DNA of 64,000 nt from Magnetospirillum sp. SS-4 (lineage in GTDB: Bacteria; Pseudomonadota; Alphaproteobacteria; Rhodospirillales; Magnetospirillaceae): NCBI RefSeq assembly GCF_902729425.1, contig NZ_CACVCH010000049.1, positions 23,484-87,483 of the forward strand, written 5' to 3'. The notes beneath the pieces are model-generated. The model ran no database searches. It was given only the letters and a program-made list of their open reading frames with translations, and was not told the origin of the DNA. A program made the position numbers and the translations under genes. Positions 36,915 through 45,518 of the stretch are shown in pieces. The first letter of the stretch is position 1; each line of letters opens with the position of its first letter.

Positions 36915-37217
36915 ATGATTTCCTCGGTTTCCCTGTCGTCCCTGGTCAGCGGTCTTGGAGTCCAGTCCCGCGTCGTCGAGACGGCGGCGGCCAATATCGC
37001 CAATGCGACCACCGGCGATTACGAAAGCGCCCGGGGGCAAGTGGTGTCCAGGCCGCTGCAAGGGGCCGCCTATGTCCCTCTGCCGCCGGAAGGCGAGGTC
37101 GATCTGGGGCGCGAGGTGGTCAACCTGGCCCTGGCGAAGCACAGCTACACCGCCATGGCGCGGGCCTATTCCAGCATCGCCGAGACCGAGAAGCGGGGCC
37201 TCGACGCCCTGGCCTGA
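36915..37217 (+). CDS. Short flagellar-rod/FlgC-like protein
   Basis: This 100-residue protein looks like a miniature of flagellar rod or hook proteins. The N-terminus (VSSLVSGLGVQSRVVETAAANIANATTGDYE) matches the ANNIANANT-type signature of axial proteins and the C-terminus (VNLALAKHSYTAMARAYSSIAETEKRGLDALA) matches their terminal coiled-coil helix, where the family has VNxxxAxxxYxAN. Little remains between them, whereas FlgC has ~135 residues and FlgB about 130. It is isolated from any flagellar gene cluster. The start is uncertain: ATG 36915 or GTG 36903, neither with a strong ribosome binding site. Confidence 0.7.
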   Translation: MISSVSLSSLVSGLGVQSRVVETAAANIANATTGDYESARGQVVSRPLQGAAYVPLPPEGEVDLGREVVNLALAKHSYTAMARAYSSIAETEKRGLDALA

Positions 37218-37228
37218 GGGAATGTTCA

Positions 37229-38266
37229 TTGTCGCGTCCGACCACCTTGCGCAGTGCCGGCGACCTGATCGCCGCCGGCCTGATCGATGCCGCCGACGCA
37301 GCCGCCATCCAGCAGGTCGCCGCCCGCTATGCGGTGGCGGTGACGCCGGCCGTGGCCGGCCTGATGGATGCGGCCGACCCCGATGATCCCATCGCCCGGC
37401 AATATCTTCCAAGCCCGGCCGAACTGACGTCGACGGCCGGGGAACGGAACGACCCCATCGGCGACGCCGCCCACTCGCCGGTCAAGGGGGTGGTTCACCG
37501 CTATCCCGACCGGGTGCTGCTGACGCCGGTCCTGGCCTGTCCGGTCTATTGCCGGTTCTGCTTTCGCCGCGCCAGGGTCGGGCAGGGGGAAAGCGCCCTG
37601 TCGGAGGCCGAGATCGAGGCGGCGCTGGGCTACGTTTCCGCCCGTCCCGAATTGCGCGAGGTCATCGTCACCGGCGGCGACCCCCTGATGCTGGGGGCGC
37701 CAAGGATCGCCGCCCTGCTGGCGCGGCTGTCGGCGATTCCCCACCTGGAGGTGGCGCGCTTCCATTCGCGGATTCCAGTGGCCGATCCCGACCGGATCAC
37801 CGAGGCGATGGCGGCGGCGTTGCGGCCGCCACCGGGGGCGGCCCTGGCGGTCTGGCTGGCGGTTCACGTCAACCATCCGCGCGAATTGTCCGCCCCGGCC
37901 CGCGCCGCCATCGCCCGGCTGGCCGATGCCGGCCTGCCGCTGGTGTCGCAGACGGTGCTGCTGAAAGGGGTCAACGACAGCGTCGGGGTGCTGGAGGACC
38001 TGATGCGGGCACTGGTGCGCAACCGCATCCGTCCCTATTACCTGCACCATCCCGATCTGGCGCCGGGAACCGGCCATTTCCGCCCGACCGTCGCCGAGGG
38101 CCGGCACCTGATGCGGCAATTGCGCGGGCGTCTGTCGGGGCTGGCCCAGCCGACCTACGTCCTGGATATTCCGGGGGGGCTGGGCAAGGTTCCGGTGGGG
38201 CCGGATTACTGGGATGGGGATGGGGTCACGGATTCCCGAGGCCGCCGCCATCCCTACCGGGGATAG
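37229..38266 (+). CDS. epmB: EF-P (R)-beta-lysylation enzyme EpmB / lysine 2,3-aminomutase family (TTG start)
   Basis: This is a 345-residue radical-SAM, PLP-dependent aminomutase. EpmB makes (R)-beta-lysine for modification of elongation factor P; the length matches EpmB rather than the longer catabolic KamA. The radical-SAM motif is Cys104, Cys108, Cys111 (CPVYCRFCFR). PVKGVVHRYPDRVLLTP precedes it, and EVIVTGGDPLMLG and the lysine-containing VSQTVLLKGVNDS follow. The C-terminal PYYLHHPDLAPGTGHFR is family-typical. The start is TTG 37229, with GAGGGA at 37216-37221 (7-base spacing); no in-frame ATG lies nearby. The efp and epmA partners are not in the window. Confidence 0.87.
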   Translation: MSRPTTLRSAGDLIAAGLIDAADAAAIQQVAARYAVAVTPAVAGLMDAADPDDPIARQYLPSPAELTSTAGERNDPIGDAAHSPVKGVVHRYPDRVLLTPVLACPVYCRFCFRRARVGQGESALSEAEIEAALGYVSARPELREVIVTGGDPLMLGAPRIAALLARLSAIPHLEVARFHSRIPVADPDRITEAMAAALRPPPGAALAVWLAVHVNHPRELSAPARAAIARLADAGLPLVSQTVLLKGVNDSVGVLEDLMRALVRNRIRPYYLHHPDLAPGTGHFRPTVAEGRHLMRQLRGRLSGLAQPTYVLDIPGGLGKVPVGPDYWDGDGVTDSRGRRHPYRG

Positions 38267-38275
38267 GGACGCGGC

Positions 38276-39823
38276 TTACCGGCTGGTATTCCAGAAATCG
38301 TCCCTGGCGGCCATCAGGCCGCGGACCTGCTGCATCATGGCGTCGTTCGGGGCCTGCGGCGAGGCGACGGTCGCCGGGGCCGGGGCCGGGGTCGGGACCT
38401 GGGGCGGGGGTGGGGCGAGCCGGGCCGTCGGCGACAGGGTATGGGGCGCCATCCGGTCGGCGGCCCCGGCCGGCGACAGGTTGGGGGCGGAGGCGGGGGT
38501 GGCGCGGGCGAGGCTCTCGACCTCCAGGCGGCCCATCCCCGACAGCAATTCGTACGCCGCCTGATACATGTCGTAATAGGCGCCGGTATAGGCGATGCGG
38601 GCCTCGTTGATCTTGGTTTCCTCGTCGAGGACTTCCTGAACGGTGGCCTTGCCGGCCTCGCGCTTCTTCCTCTGGGCTTCCCAGACCTCCTCGGCCAGGA
38701 TGGCGGCGTTCTCCAGCAGGTCGAGACGCTGGCGGGCGGTTTGCAGCTTGTGCCAGGCGATGCGCACCGCTTCCGAGATCTTGCGGCTGGTATAGGCGCG
38801 GTTGTCCTTGCTGGCGGCGTGATCCCACGATGCCTGGGCGACGGCCGCGTCGGTCTTGAAGCCGGAGAACAGTTCCCAGTTGGCGACCAGCAGCACCGAC
38901 CAGTCCCGGCGGGAGCCGATGACGGCGTTCTTGCCGTTCTCGTAATCGGCCTTGCCGACCAGATCGAGGGTCGGCCAGTAGCCGGCCTCGGCGACGCGGC
39001 GCTTGTCGTCGGTGAGATCGATGGTCCTGGTGGCGGAAAACAGCGACGGATTCTCGCGCTCGGCGGTGTCCAGGCTGTCCTCGACGGTTTCGGGGATGAG
39101 ATCCATGGGCAGCGGCGGATCGGTCAGCGAGGCCACGTCCGGGCTGTGGCCGAACACCTGGGTATAGCGGGCGACGGCGGCCTGGAAGGCGCCCTCGTAA
39201 TTGACCCGCCGTTCCTTGGCGATCTGAAGCCGCTGCTTGGCCGCCAGCACGTCCGAGGCGATGCCGGCCCCCTTCTGGACCCGCTCGTCCTCCAGGTTCA
39301 GTTGTTCGGTCACCTTGCGCTCGTTCTCGCGCGACAGCGCCACCAGCTTGGTCTGGCGCAGGATCTCCAGATAGGCGATGGCGCCTTCCAGCAAGGTGGT
39401 CTGGCGGGTGGAACGCAGGTCCGACCCCGAGATCTCGTGACTGGTCCGGGCGGCGTCGACGGCGGCGCTGGTCTTGAACCCGTCGAACAGCTTCTGGGTG
39501 ACGGTCAGGCTGCTGGTGTGGCGCTTGTCGAAAAAGGCCTTGCCCTGGGTCAGGCGGCGGTCCGGGCTGTCGATGTATTCGTGGCCCTGGTCGCCGCTGA
39601 GCTTGGCCGAGGGCAGATAATCGCCGCGGGCGCCGCGGATGGCTTCCTCGGCCGAATTGACCGCCTTGGCCTTGGCCTGGATCTGGGGATGGTTGGCGAC
39701 AAGGTCGCGCATTTCCTCGTCAAGCGAGGCGGCGACGCCGACATTCGGCACGGCCGAGGCCAGGACGGCCACGGCGATACCGGCGATCAAGCCTGCATTC
39801 TTTCGGGAGGTTCCCAAAAACAC
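38276..39823 (-). CDS. TolC-family outer-membrane efflux/secretion channel
   Basis: This protein of about 515 residues is of the TolC/AggA family, outer-membrane beta-barrel channels with a periplasmic alpha-helical tunnel, used by type I secretion and efflux systems. After a signal peptide (RKNAGLIAGIAVAVLASAVPNVGVAA) come the two internally repeated halves with GARGDYLPSAKLSGDQG and EAGYWPTLDLVGKADYENG, and long heptad helices. A Pro/Ala-rich tail of about 80 residues ends it. The start is uncertain: GTG 39823 (chosen) or TTG 39817 fit the signal peptide; a GTG at 39862 overlaps the promoter region. Its transport partners are not adjacent. Confidence 0.82.
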   Translation of the reverse strand: MFLGTSRKNAGLIAGIAVAVLASAVPNVGVAASLDEEMRDLVANHPQIQAKAKAVNSAEEAIRGARGDYLPSAKLSGDQGHEYIDSPDRRLTQGKAFFDKRHTSSLTVTQKLFDGFKTSAAVDAARTSHEISGSDLRSTRQTTLLEGAIAYLEILRQTKLVALSRENERKVTEQLNLEDERVQKGAGIASDVLAAKQRLQIAKERRVNYEGAFQAAVARYTQVFGHSPDVASLTDPPLPMDLIPETVEDSLDTAERENPSLFSATRTIDLTDDKRRVAEAGYWPTLDLVGKADYENGKNAVIGSRRDWSVLLVANWELFSGFKTDAAVAQASWDHAASKDNRAYTSRKISEAVRIAWHKLQTARQRLDLLENAAILAEEVWEAQRKKREAGKATVQEVLDEETKINEARIAYTGAYYDMYQAAYELLSGMGRLEVESLARATPASAPNLSPAGAADRMAPHTLSPTARLAPPPPQVPTPAPAPATVASPQAPNDAMMQQVRGLMAARDDFWNTSR

Positions 39824-39907
39824 TACCCCTACTGGCCCCCATCCTAGGCATCCGATATACACCGGATTATCCCGCTTGTGAACCTCTTGAGCGAAGTTAA
39901 CCCGGTG

Positions 39908-39935
39908 TTGAAGAAATACTTCTTACCACTATGAT
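39908..39935 (+). promoter_or_regulatory. Promoter of the TPR-glycosyltransferase gene
   Basis: TTGAAG (39908-39913) and TATGAT (39930-39935) are 16 bases apart in the A+T-rich gap between the divergent TolC and TPR genes. An AAGAA-N4-TTCTT inverted repeat in the spacer could be an operator. A GATAAT box at about 39867-39872 on the other strand could serve the TolC gene. Confidence 0.55.
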
Positions 39936-39977
39936 CGTTAAAAGTTTCCGGGGCGTTGACGAAAACGGGGAATAGCC

Positions 39978-41747
39978 ATGCCGACCTCCAGTCCCCCACC
40001 AGCGGCGGCGGCTGGCGCCGATGCCGCCGACGAGCGTTTTCTTGCCGGGCTGGCGGCGCGGGTTCCCGACGACCCCGAGATATTCCGGCGGCTGGCGCAG
40101 GCGCGGTTGCGGCTGGGCCAGTTGGAGGAGGCGCGGAATGCGGCCGAGCGGGCGCTTCAACTGGCCCCGGACGCCGCCGCCGGTCATTTCGCCCTGGGGC
40201 AGGTCCGGCGCGGCCTGCGCGATTTCGAACAGGCGCGGCGATCGCTGGAGACCGCCGTCTCCCTCGATCCGAAAATGGGATTGGCCTGGATGGGGCTGGG
40301 CGAGGTTCTGGCCACCTTGCCGGGCGGCACCGACAAGGCGGTCGAGGCGCTCCGCCGCGCCGTCAGCCTGCTGCCGCGCGATCCGCGCCCGTTGAACGGC
40401 CTGGCGACGGTGCTGATGGCGGCGGGCCGGTACGAGGATGCCATCACCGCCTACCGTTCCGCCGTCGCCCTGGTCGGCGATCCCAACCCGGCCGACCTGC
40501 TCAACAACCTGGGAGTGGCCCTGGAGCGGCTGGAACGGCGCGACGAGGCGGTGGCGGTGTTGCGCACGGCGGTCCTGGTGCGGCCGAACGTCGCCGCCAT
40601 TCATGACAATCTCGGCAATTCGCTGCTGTCCACCGGCAACGCCGCCGCCGCCGAGGCCTGCCATCGCCGCGCCCTGGCCCTGGGGGGCAAGGGGGCCGAG
40701 ACCTGGAGCAATCTCGGCAACGCCCTGCATCGCCAGGGGCGGCTGGACGAGGCCGAGGCCGCCTATCGCCGCGCCATCCAGGCATCGCCCAATGCCGCCA
40801 AGTTTCACACCAATCTGGCCCTGAACCTGCTGCTGTCGGGAAAGTTCGCCGAGGGCTGGCGCGAATACGAATGGCGGTGGCGCGAACATCCCAATCTGCC
40901 GCCCTATCTGCGTGACCGGGTGTGGGACGGTTCGCCGCTGCCGCCCGACCTGCCGGCCGGAGGAACCTTGCTCTTGCAGGCCGAGCAGGGATACGGCGAC
41001 ACCATACAATTCGTCCGCTATGCCGGCCTGCTGAAGCGGCGGGGCGTCAGCCGGGTGGTGCTGGCCTGCCAGCCCGAACTGGTGCGGCTGGTGTCCAGCG
41101 TCGCCGGCCTCGATCAGGTGGTGCCGGAGACGGATCGGCTTCCCGCCTTCGACCGCGCCATCACCTTGATGTCGCTGGCCGGAATGTTCCGGGCGGGAGA
41201 CGAGCCGGTTCCGGCCGAAACCCCCTATCTGAAGGTCCCGGCCGGGGCCGGCGTCACCCTTCCCGCCGGCGAGGGCGGCGCTCGGGTCGGCATCGCCTGG
41301 GCCGGCCGCCCCACCCACGGCGACGACTGGAACCGCTCGATTCCGGCGCGGCTGCTGGAGCCGCTGCTGGAGGTGCCGGGCGTGACCTTCCATAGCCTGC
41401 AACGCGGCGCCATCGCCGAACGGATCGGCCGTCCGCCGCCGGGCCGGGTCATGGACACCGGCGACCGCTGCGCCGATTTCGCCGACACGGCGGCGGCGGT
41501 CGACGCCATGGATCTGATCATCTCGGTGGATACCGCCGTCGTCCATCTGGCGGCGGCCCTGGGCAAGCCGGTCTGGGTGCTGCTGCCGCCGGTGCCGGAT
41601 TTCCGTTGGCTGATGCAAGGCGAGACGTCGGCGTGGTACCCGACCCTGCGGCTGCTGCGCCGCCGCTTCGATGGCGGTTGGGAGCCGGTCGTGGCCCAGG
41701 CCGCGGCGATGCTGCGCGACTTCGTCGGACGGCGCCGATCCGGATGA
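39978..41747 (+). CDS. TPR-repeat glycosyltransferase-like protein
   Basis: In this 589-residue protein the first ~300 residues are tandem tetratricopeptide repeats (for example LAQARLRLGQLEEARNAAER, LGNALHRQGRLDEAEAAYRR). The C-terminal ~280 residues resemble the GT-B domains of the TPR-glycosyltransferase group (LLLQAEQGYGDTIQFVRYAGLL, WAGRPTHGDDWNRSIP, the nucleotide-sugar loop DLIISVDTAVVHLAAALGKPVWVLLP). Such proteins may glycosylate flagellin or other proteins, but no acceptor can be named here. ATG 39978 has GGGGA 6 bases upstream. It is transcribed away from the TolC gene and stands alone. Confidence 0.83.
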   Translation: MPTSSPPPAAAAGADAADERFLAGLAARVPDDPEIFRRLAQARLRLGQLEEARNAAERALQLAPDAAAGHFALGQVRRGLRDFEQARRSLETAVSLDPKMGLAWMGLGEVLATLPGGTDKAVEALRRAVSLLPRDPRPLNGLATVLMAAGRYEDAITAYRSAVALVGDPNPADLLNNLGVALERLERRDEAVAVLRTAVLVRPNVAAIHDNLGNSLLSTGNAAAAEACHRRALALGGKGAETWSNLGNALHRQGRLDEAEAAYRRAIQASPNAAKFHTNLALNLLLSGKFAEGWREYEWRWREHPNLPPYLRDRVWDGSPLPPDLPAGGTLLLQAEQGYGDTIQFVRYAGLLKRRGVSRVVLACQPELVRLVSSVAGLDQVVPETDRLPAFDRAITLMSLAGMFRAGDEPVPAETPYLKVPAGAGVTLPAGEGGARVGIAWAGRPTHGDDWNRSIPARLLEPLLEVPGVTFHSLQRGAIAERIGRPPPGRVMDTGDRCADFADTAAAVDAMDLIISVDTAVVHLAAALGKPVWVLLPPVPDFRWLMQGETSAWYPTLRLLRRRFDGGWEPVVAQAAAMLRDFVGRRRSG

Positions 41748-41845
41748 TCGCGGGCGGGCCTTGGCCCATGGCCCACTTCCGGGGTTGACGCGGGGGCCTC
41801 GGCACGGCGTGATAGGGTCCAGAGTCACATCGGGGAGGCGCGTTC

Positions 41846-43882
41846 GTGCCGGTCAAGTGGCGGGGTCCCTTACCGTGGCTGGCGGCGGCTTTCGCCTCGG
41901 ACGTGATCGTCACCGTCGCCGCCACGTTCTTCCTGACCCGCGGCGTGGTCGACCACGAGGAACTGATCGCCCTGGCGCTGGTCTCGCTGGCCGGCGCGTT
42001 CGTGCTGTTCGCGGTATCTTGGAAGATCGTCGAGTTCCTGACGGTGCGCAGCATCCGCCGCATGGCCGCCGAGGTGCGCGCCATCGCCTATGGCGCCGGC
42101 CGCGAGGCGGTCGATGCCGAGCGCTACGCCATGATCTCGCCATTGCCCGAGGCGGTCAACGAGGTCTGCGCCCGCATGATCCGCGCGCGCACGGACCTGT
42201 CCGACGGATTGTCGGCCGCCACCCGCAAATCGGAAGAGAATTCCAGCCGCCTCGCCGCCATTCTCAACGACCTGCACGAGGGCGTGGTGGTGTGCAACCA
42301 GCGCCACCAATTGGTGCTCTACAATCAGGTGGCTTTCGATATCCTGCGCGGAACCGCCGAACTGGGGCTTGGCCGGTCGCTGTTCGTGACCCTGGCCAAA
42401 GGGCCGGTGGTCCACATGTTCGACGTTCTCGGCAACCGTCCCGACATGGCGATTCGCGGCATGCCGTTCCTGGTGGGCACCACCGACGACAGGGTTTTGT
42501 TGCAGGCCCGCATGACCCTGATCCGGGGTGAAGGCGGAACGGTCACCGGCTATGTCATCACCCTGGTGGATGCTGGGCCGCAACTGGCGGCGCTGGCCGG
42601 GCGCGAGGCGCTGCTGCGCGACGTCGCCGAGGATGTGGAGGCGCCGCTGCGGCGCATGCTGGACTCGGCTGGGGATGAAGCCCTGGTCCGGCGCGAGGGC
42701 GCCACCATCGCCGAGGCGATCCGGCGGGTGACCGAGGGCTATCAGCGGATGCTGTCGGGCTGGTGGCCCATGGCCGACATCAATTCGACCGAGTTCCTGT
42801 CCTTCGTGGTCGCCCGTCTGGGCGACGAGATCCGGGCGACGGTGATCGGCCTGCCGGTCTGGCTGCATGGCGATTCCCATTCCCTGGTCCTGGCGGTGGA
42901 ATCGCTGGTCCGCCGCACCGCCGATCAGGTCGGCGCGGTGGAATTCGATCTATCGGCGGGGGGGGGCGAGGCCGACGAGGGCGGCGCCTGGGTCGAGTTC
43001 GCCTGGGCCGGCGGAATGGTCGAGCCGGCGCTGATCGACCGGTGGCTGGCGCAGCCGTTGGCGGCGCTGGGCGGCATGACGGTCGGCGACGTTCTTCAGC
43101 ACCATGCCGGCGCCCGGTTGCGCCAGGATCGCCTGGACGGCGGCGGCGCCTTGCGCCTGCCCATGCGGCGGGGGATCGAACAGCACGGCCGTGCCCGCCA
43201 GCCCCTGCCGGGGCGGCCGGAATTCTATGACCTGTCGCTGCTGGAACAAGGTGGCGATGCCGGCGCCCTGGGAGGGCGGCCGTTGCGCTCGCTCACCTAT
43301 GTGGTGTTCGATACCGAGACCACCGGCCTGCATCCGTCGCAAGGCGACCGCATCGTGTCCATCGCCGGCATCCGCATCGTCAACGGCCGCATCCTGTCGG
43401 GGGAAAGCTTCAACCGCATCGTCAATCCCGGCCGGCCCATCCCGGCGGAATCGGTCCAGTTCCACGGCATCACCGACGACATGGTCAAGGACAAGCCGCC
43501 GGTCGAGGTGGTGCTGCCCCAGTTCCGCAACTATATCGAGGGCAGCGTCCTGGTGGCCCACAATGCCGCCTTCGACCTGAAATTCCTGCGCATGCGCGAA
43601 CAGGAGATGGGGCTTCGCTTCGATAATTGGGTTCTCGACACCATGATCTTGTCCAATTTCCTGGACGGGCCGGAACTCAGCCATTCGCTGGACGCCATCT
43701 GCGAGCGCTACGGCATCGAGATCACCGACCGCCATACCGCCCTGGGCGACGCCATGGTGACGGCGGCGGTGCTGCTGCGCCAGATCGAGGCGCTGGAGGC
43801 GCGCGGCATCGACACCCTGGACAAGGCGTTCAAGACCCTGAACATCGCCATGATCCTGCACGAGCGCCAGCGGGTGCTGTAG
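41846..43882 (+). CDS. Membrane PAS sensor fused to a DnaQ-like DEDDh 3'-5' exonuclease (GTG start)
   Basis: This 678-residue chimera starts at GTG 41846 behind GGGGAGG with 7-base spacing. Two transmembrane helices (about residues 10-30 and 40-62) anchor it, followed by a HAMP-like linker, a PAS domain (LAAILNDLHEGVVVCNQRHQLVLYNQ, ~130-230) and a region resembling a degenerate histidine-kinase dimerisation/ATPase part (~245-450) with no clear phospho-accepting His or ATP-binding glycine boxes. The C-terminal ~190 residues are an intact DEDDh exonuclease: Asp489 and Glu491 (FDTETTG), Asp577 (HNAAFDLKFL), His630 and Asp635 (RHTALGDA). This is the fold of the DNA polymerase III epsilon subunit. 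A membrane sensor controlling a nuclease is suggested; the substrate is unknown. Confidence 0.88.
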   Translation: MPVKWRGPLPWLAAAFASDVIVTVAATFFLTRGVVDHEELIALALVSLAGAFVLFAVSWKIVEFLTVRSIRRMAAEVRAIAYGAGREAVDAERYAMISPLPEAVNEVCARMIRARTDLSDGLSAATRKSEENSSRLAAILNDLHEGVVVCNQRHQLVLYNQVAFDILRGTAELGLGRSLFVTLAKGPVVHMFDVLGNRPDMAIRGMPFLVGTTDDRVLLQARMTLIRGEGGTVTGYVITLVDAGPQLAALAGREALLRDVAEDVEAPLRRMLDSAGDEALVRREGATIAEAIRRVTEGYQRMLSGWWPMADINSTEFLSFVVARLGDEIRATVIGLPVWLHGDSHSLVLAVESLVRRTADQVGAVEFDLSAGGGEADEGGAWVEFAWAGGMVEPALIDRWLAQPLAALGGMTVGDVLQHHAGARLRQDRLDGGGALRLPMRRGIEQHGRARQPLPGRPEFYDLSLLEQGGDAGALGGRPLRSLTYVVFDTETTGLHPSQGDRIVSIAGIRIVNGRILSGESFNRIVNPGRPIPAESVQFHGITDDMVKDKPPVEVVLPQFRNYIEGSVLVAHNAAFDLKFLRMREQEMGLRFDNWVLDTMILSNFLDGPELSHSLDAICERYGIEITDRHTALGDAMVTAAVLLRQIEALEARGIDTLDKAFKTLNIAMILHERQRVL

Positions 43883-43891
43883 GCCGTCCGG

Positions 43892-44530
43892 CTACGTCAT
43901 CCCCATCTTGGCGGCCAGGATGGCGGCCTGGGTGCGGTTGTCGCAGCCGAGCGAACGCAGGATGGCGGTGACGTGCAGTTTCACCGTGATTTCCGCCAGA
44001 TTGAGATCGCGGGCGATTTCCTTGTTGGACTTGCCGTGGCGCAGCATTCCCAGCACGTCGCGCTGGCGGGGGGTCAGCAGGCTTTGCAGGCATTCGGCGT
44101 CGATCTCGGCCGGCCTGGCGTCCAGCACGTCCGGCACGGTGATGTGCGGGCTGACGAAGGTGTCGCCCTCCAGCACCGAGCGGATGCCCTTCATCATCGA
44201 GGCGCTGCCGGCCGATTTGCAGATATAGCCGTGGGCGCCGGCATCCAGCGCCCGGCGAACCGCCTGCGGGTCCTCGGAGGCGGACACCACCACCAGATAG
44301 ATGTCGGGCGCGGCGCGGCGAATGGCGGTGATGGCCGAAAAGCTGTCCATGCCGGGCATGGACAGGTCCAGCAGGGCGATGTCGATCGCCGGAGCGCCGC
44401 GGACAATGGCCAGCGCCTGGGTAAAATCGGAGGCCTCCACGGTCTCGACCTGTTCTCCGGCCAGACTTTCAAGAACCATCCGCACGCCCTCGCGGAAAAG
44501 GGCGTGGTCATCAGCAAGAAGGACCTTCAT
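43892..44530 (-). CDS. NarL/FixJ-type response regulator
   Basis: This 212-residue two-domain response regulator has a receiver domain (KVLLADDHALFREGVRMVL; phospho-acceptor Asp in IALLDLSMPGMD; VVVSASED; GYICKSAGS) and a C-terminal LuxR-type helix-turn-helix (LTPRQRDVLGMLRHGKSNKEIARDLNLAEITVKLHVTAILRSLG). ATG 44530 is the start at which receiver homology begins. There is no neighbouring histidine kinase; the convergent sensor-exonuclease ends 9 bp away and may or may not be related in function. Confidence 0.92.
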   Translation of the reverse strand: MKVLLADDHALFREGVRMVLESLAGEQVETVEASDFTQALAIVRGAPAIDIALLDLSMPGMDSFSAITAIRRAAPDIYLVVVSASEDPQAVRRALDAGAHGYICKSAGSASMMKGIRSVLEGDTFVSPHITVPDVLDARPAEIDAECLQSLLTPRQRDVLGMLRHGKSNKEIARDLNLAEITVKLHVTAILRSLGCDNRTQAAILAAKMGMT

Positions 44531-44984
44531 CGTGCTCGTCCCCAAAACATACCAACAGCGCACCGTCCGCGCATGACGCGGACAGTGTGTTATGCGCCGC
44601 ACGGCACAGCCGGCGCATGATCGCCTTCCCACCGGACGCCGTCGGCGATTCCCACGTCGCCAACCTGTCCGGTACCCCGAAACCCATCAAACTAAAGCAT
44701 GGATTACCAGCGACGGCAACAGCCGACTTCTTGACTATGATCATGAATTCGGGGGCGTTGCGGCAATTCAGCCCATGATGTCGCGGGGTCGGGCATGGTT
44801 GGATCTGTCGGTGTCGATGGATTCGAGGCGGCGGGGAAAAGTCGAGCCGAGATAAATGCTTCGAGCATGGTTCTTGCTGATTATTGTCGATGGGGCGTCG
44901 GTTTTTCATCCTGCATGGCGCCATGCAGGAAAAATAGTCGCCGCTGTAATTTTATTTATTTTGCGTGGATTTTCGGCGACCCAT
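44531..44984. other. Non-coding stretch of about 450 bp, A+T-richer than its surroundings
   Basis: No reading frame here has coding character or a ribosome binding site. The left part (44531-44640) would carry the promoter of the response regulator, of which only a weak TATGTT -10 candidate was seen. The right part (44840-44985) is A+T-rich and contains a perfect 22-bp palindrome annotated separately, then the rpsI terminator. Confidence 0.5.
44909..44930. repeat. Perfect 22-bp palindrome downstream of rpsI
   Basis: Each arm is TCCTGCATGGC, meeting its exact complement without a loop, at 44909-44919 and 44920-44930. It is flanked by TTTTTCA on the left and AAAAATAG on the right, the wrong polarity for an intrinsic terminator on either strand (runs precede rather than follow the stem). 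A dimeric protein binding site or a cruciform-type element is more likely. Confidence 0.7.
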
Positions 44985-45014
44985 GAAAAAAGGGCCTGGA
45001 TTGCTCCAGGCCCT
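44985..45014 (-). terminator. Intrinsic terminator of rplM-rpsI
   Basis: On the minus strand AGGGCCTGGA and TCCAGGCCCT form a perfect 10-bp stem (45005-45014 with 44991-45000) with a 4-base loop, followed by six T residues (complement of 44985-44991). It lies 29 bp after the rpsI stop. Confidence 0.93.
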
Positions 45015-45043
45015 TGATTTTCTTGGCTTTCGCCGATCCCAGT

Positions 45044-45514
45044 CTAGCGCTTCGAGAACTGGGTGGAGCGGCGGGCCTTGTGCTTGCCGTACTTCTTGCG
45101 CTCGACCACGCGGGGGTCGCGGGTGAGGAAGCCGCCGGCCTTCAGCGCCGGGCGCAGCGCCGGGTCGAAGAAGGTCAGCGCGCGGCTGATGCCATGGCGC
45201 AGGGCGCCGGCCTGGCCGGAGAGGCCGCCGCCGGTCACTGTGCAGTGAACGTCGAACTGGCCTTCGACCCGGGCGGTCTGGAACGGCTGGTTGATGATCA
45301 TGCGCAGCACCGGACGGGCGAAATACACCGGCAGTTCGCGGCCGTTGACGATGATCTTGCCGGAGCCGGGCTTCACCCACACGCGGGCGATGGCGTTCTT
45401 GCGCTTGCCGGTGGCGTAGGCGCGGCCCTGGGCATCGACCTTGCGGACGTGCACGGGGTGGGTCTGGGCCGGCGCGGCGGCCTTCAGATCGGCCAAGCTG
45501 GAGAGATCGGCCAT
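45044..45514 (-). CDS. rpsI: 30S ribosomal protein S9
   Basis: S9 is a component of the small ribosomal subunit whose C-terminal tail reaches the P-site tRNA. The 156-residue protein has the S9 core ([47 protein letters not shown]) and the universal ending [11 protein letters not shown]. An N-terminal extension of about 25 residues, usual in alphaproteobacteria, precedes it. It follows rplM by 4 bases and ends at a strong terminator. Confidence 0.98.
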   Translation of the reverse strand: MADLSSLADLKAAAPAQTHPVHVRKVDAQGRAYATGKRKNAIARVWVKPGSGKIIVNGRELPVYFARPVLRMIINQPFQTARVEGQFDVHCTVTGGGLSGQAGALRHGISRALTFFDPALRPALKAGGFLTRDPRVVERKKYGKHKARRSTQFSKR

Positions 45515-45518
45515 GGGA

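Noticed and set aside
39824..39862. N-terminal extension of the TolC-like protein to GTG 39862
   Set aside because: It would place extra residues before the signal peptide and would overlap the likely transcription start behind the GATAAT box at 39867-39872.
44587..44986. Small reading frames in the gap between the response regulator and rpsI
   Set aside because: They lack ribosome binding sites and coding character, and they overlap each other and the palindrome and terminator.
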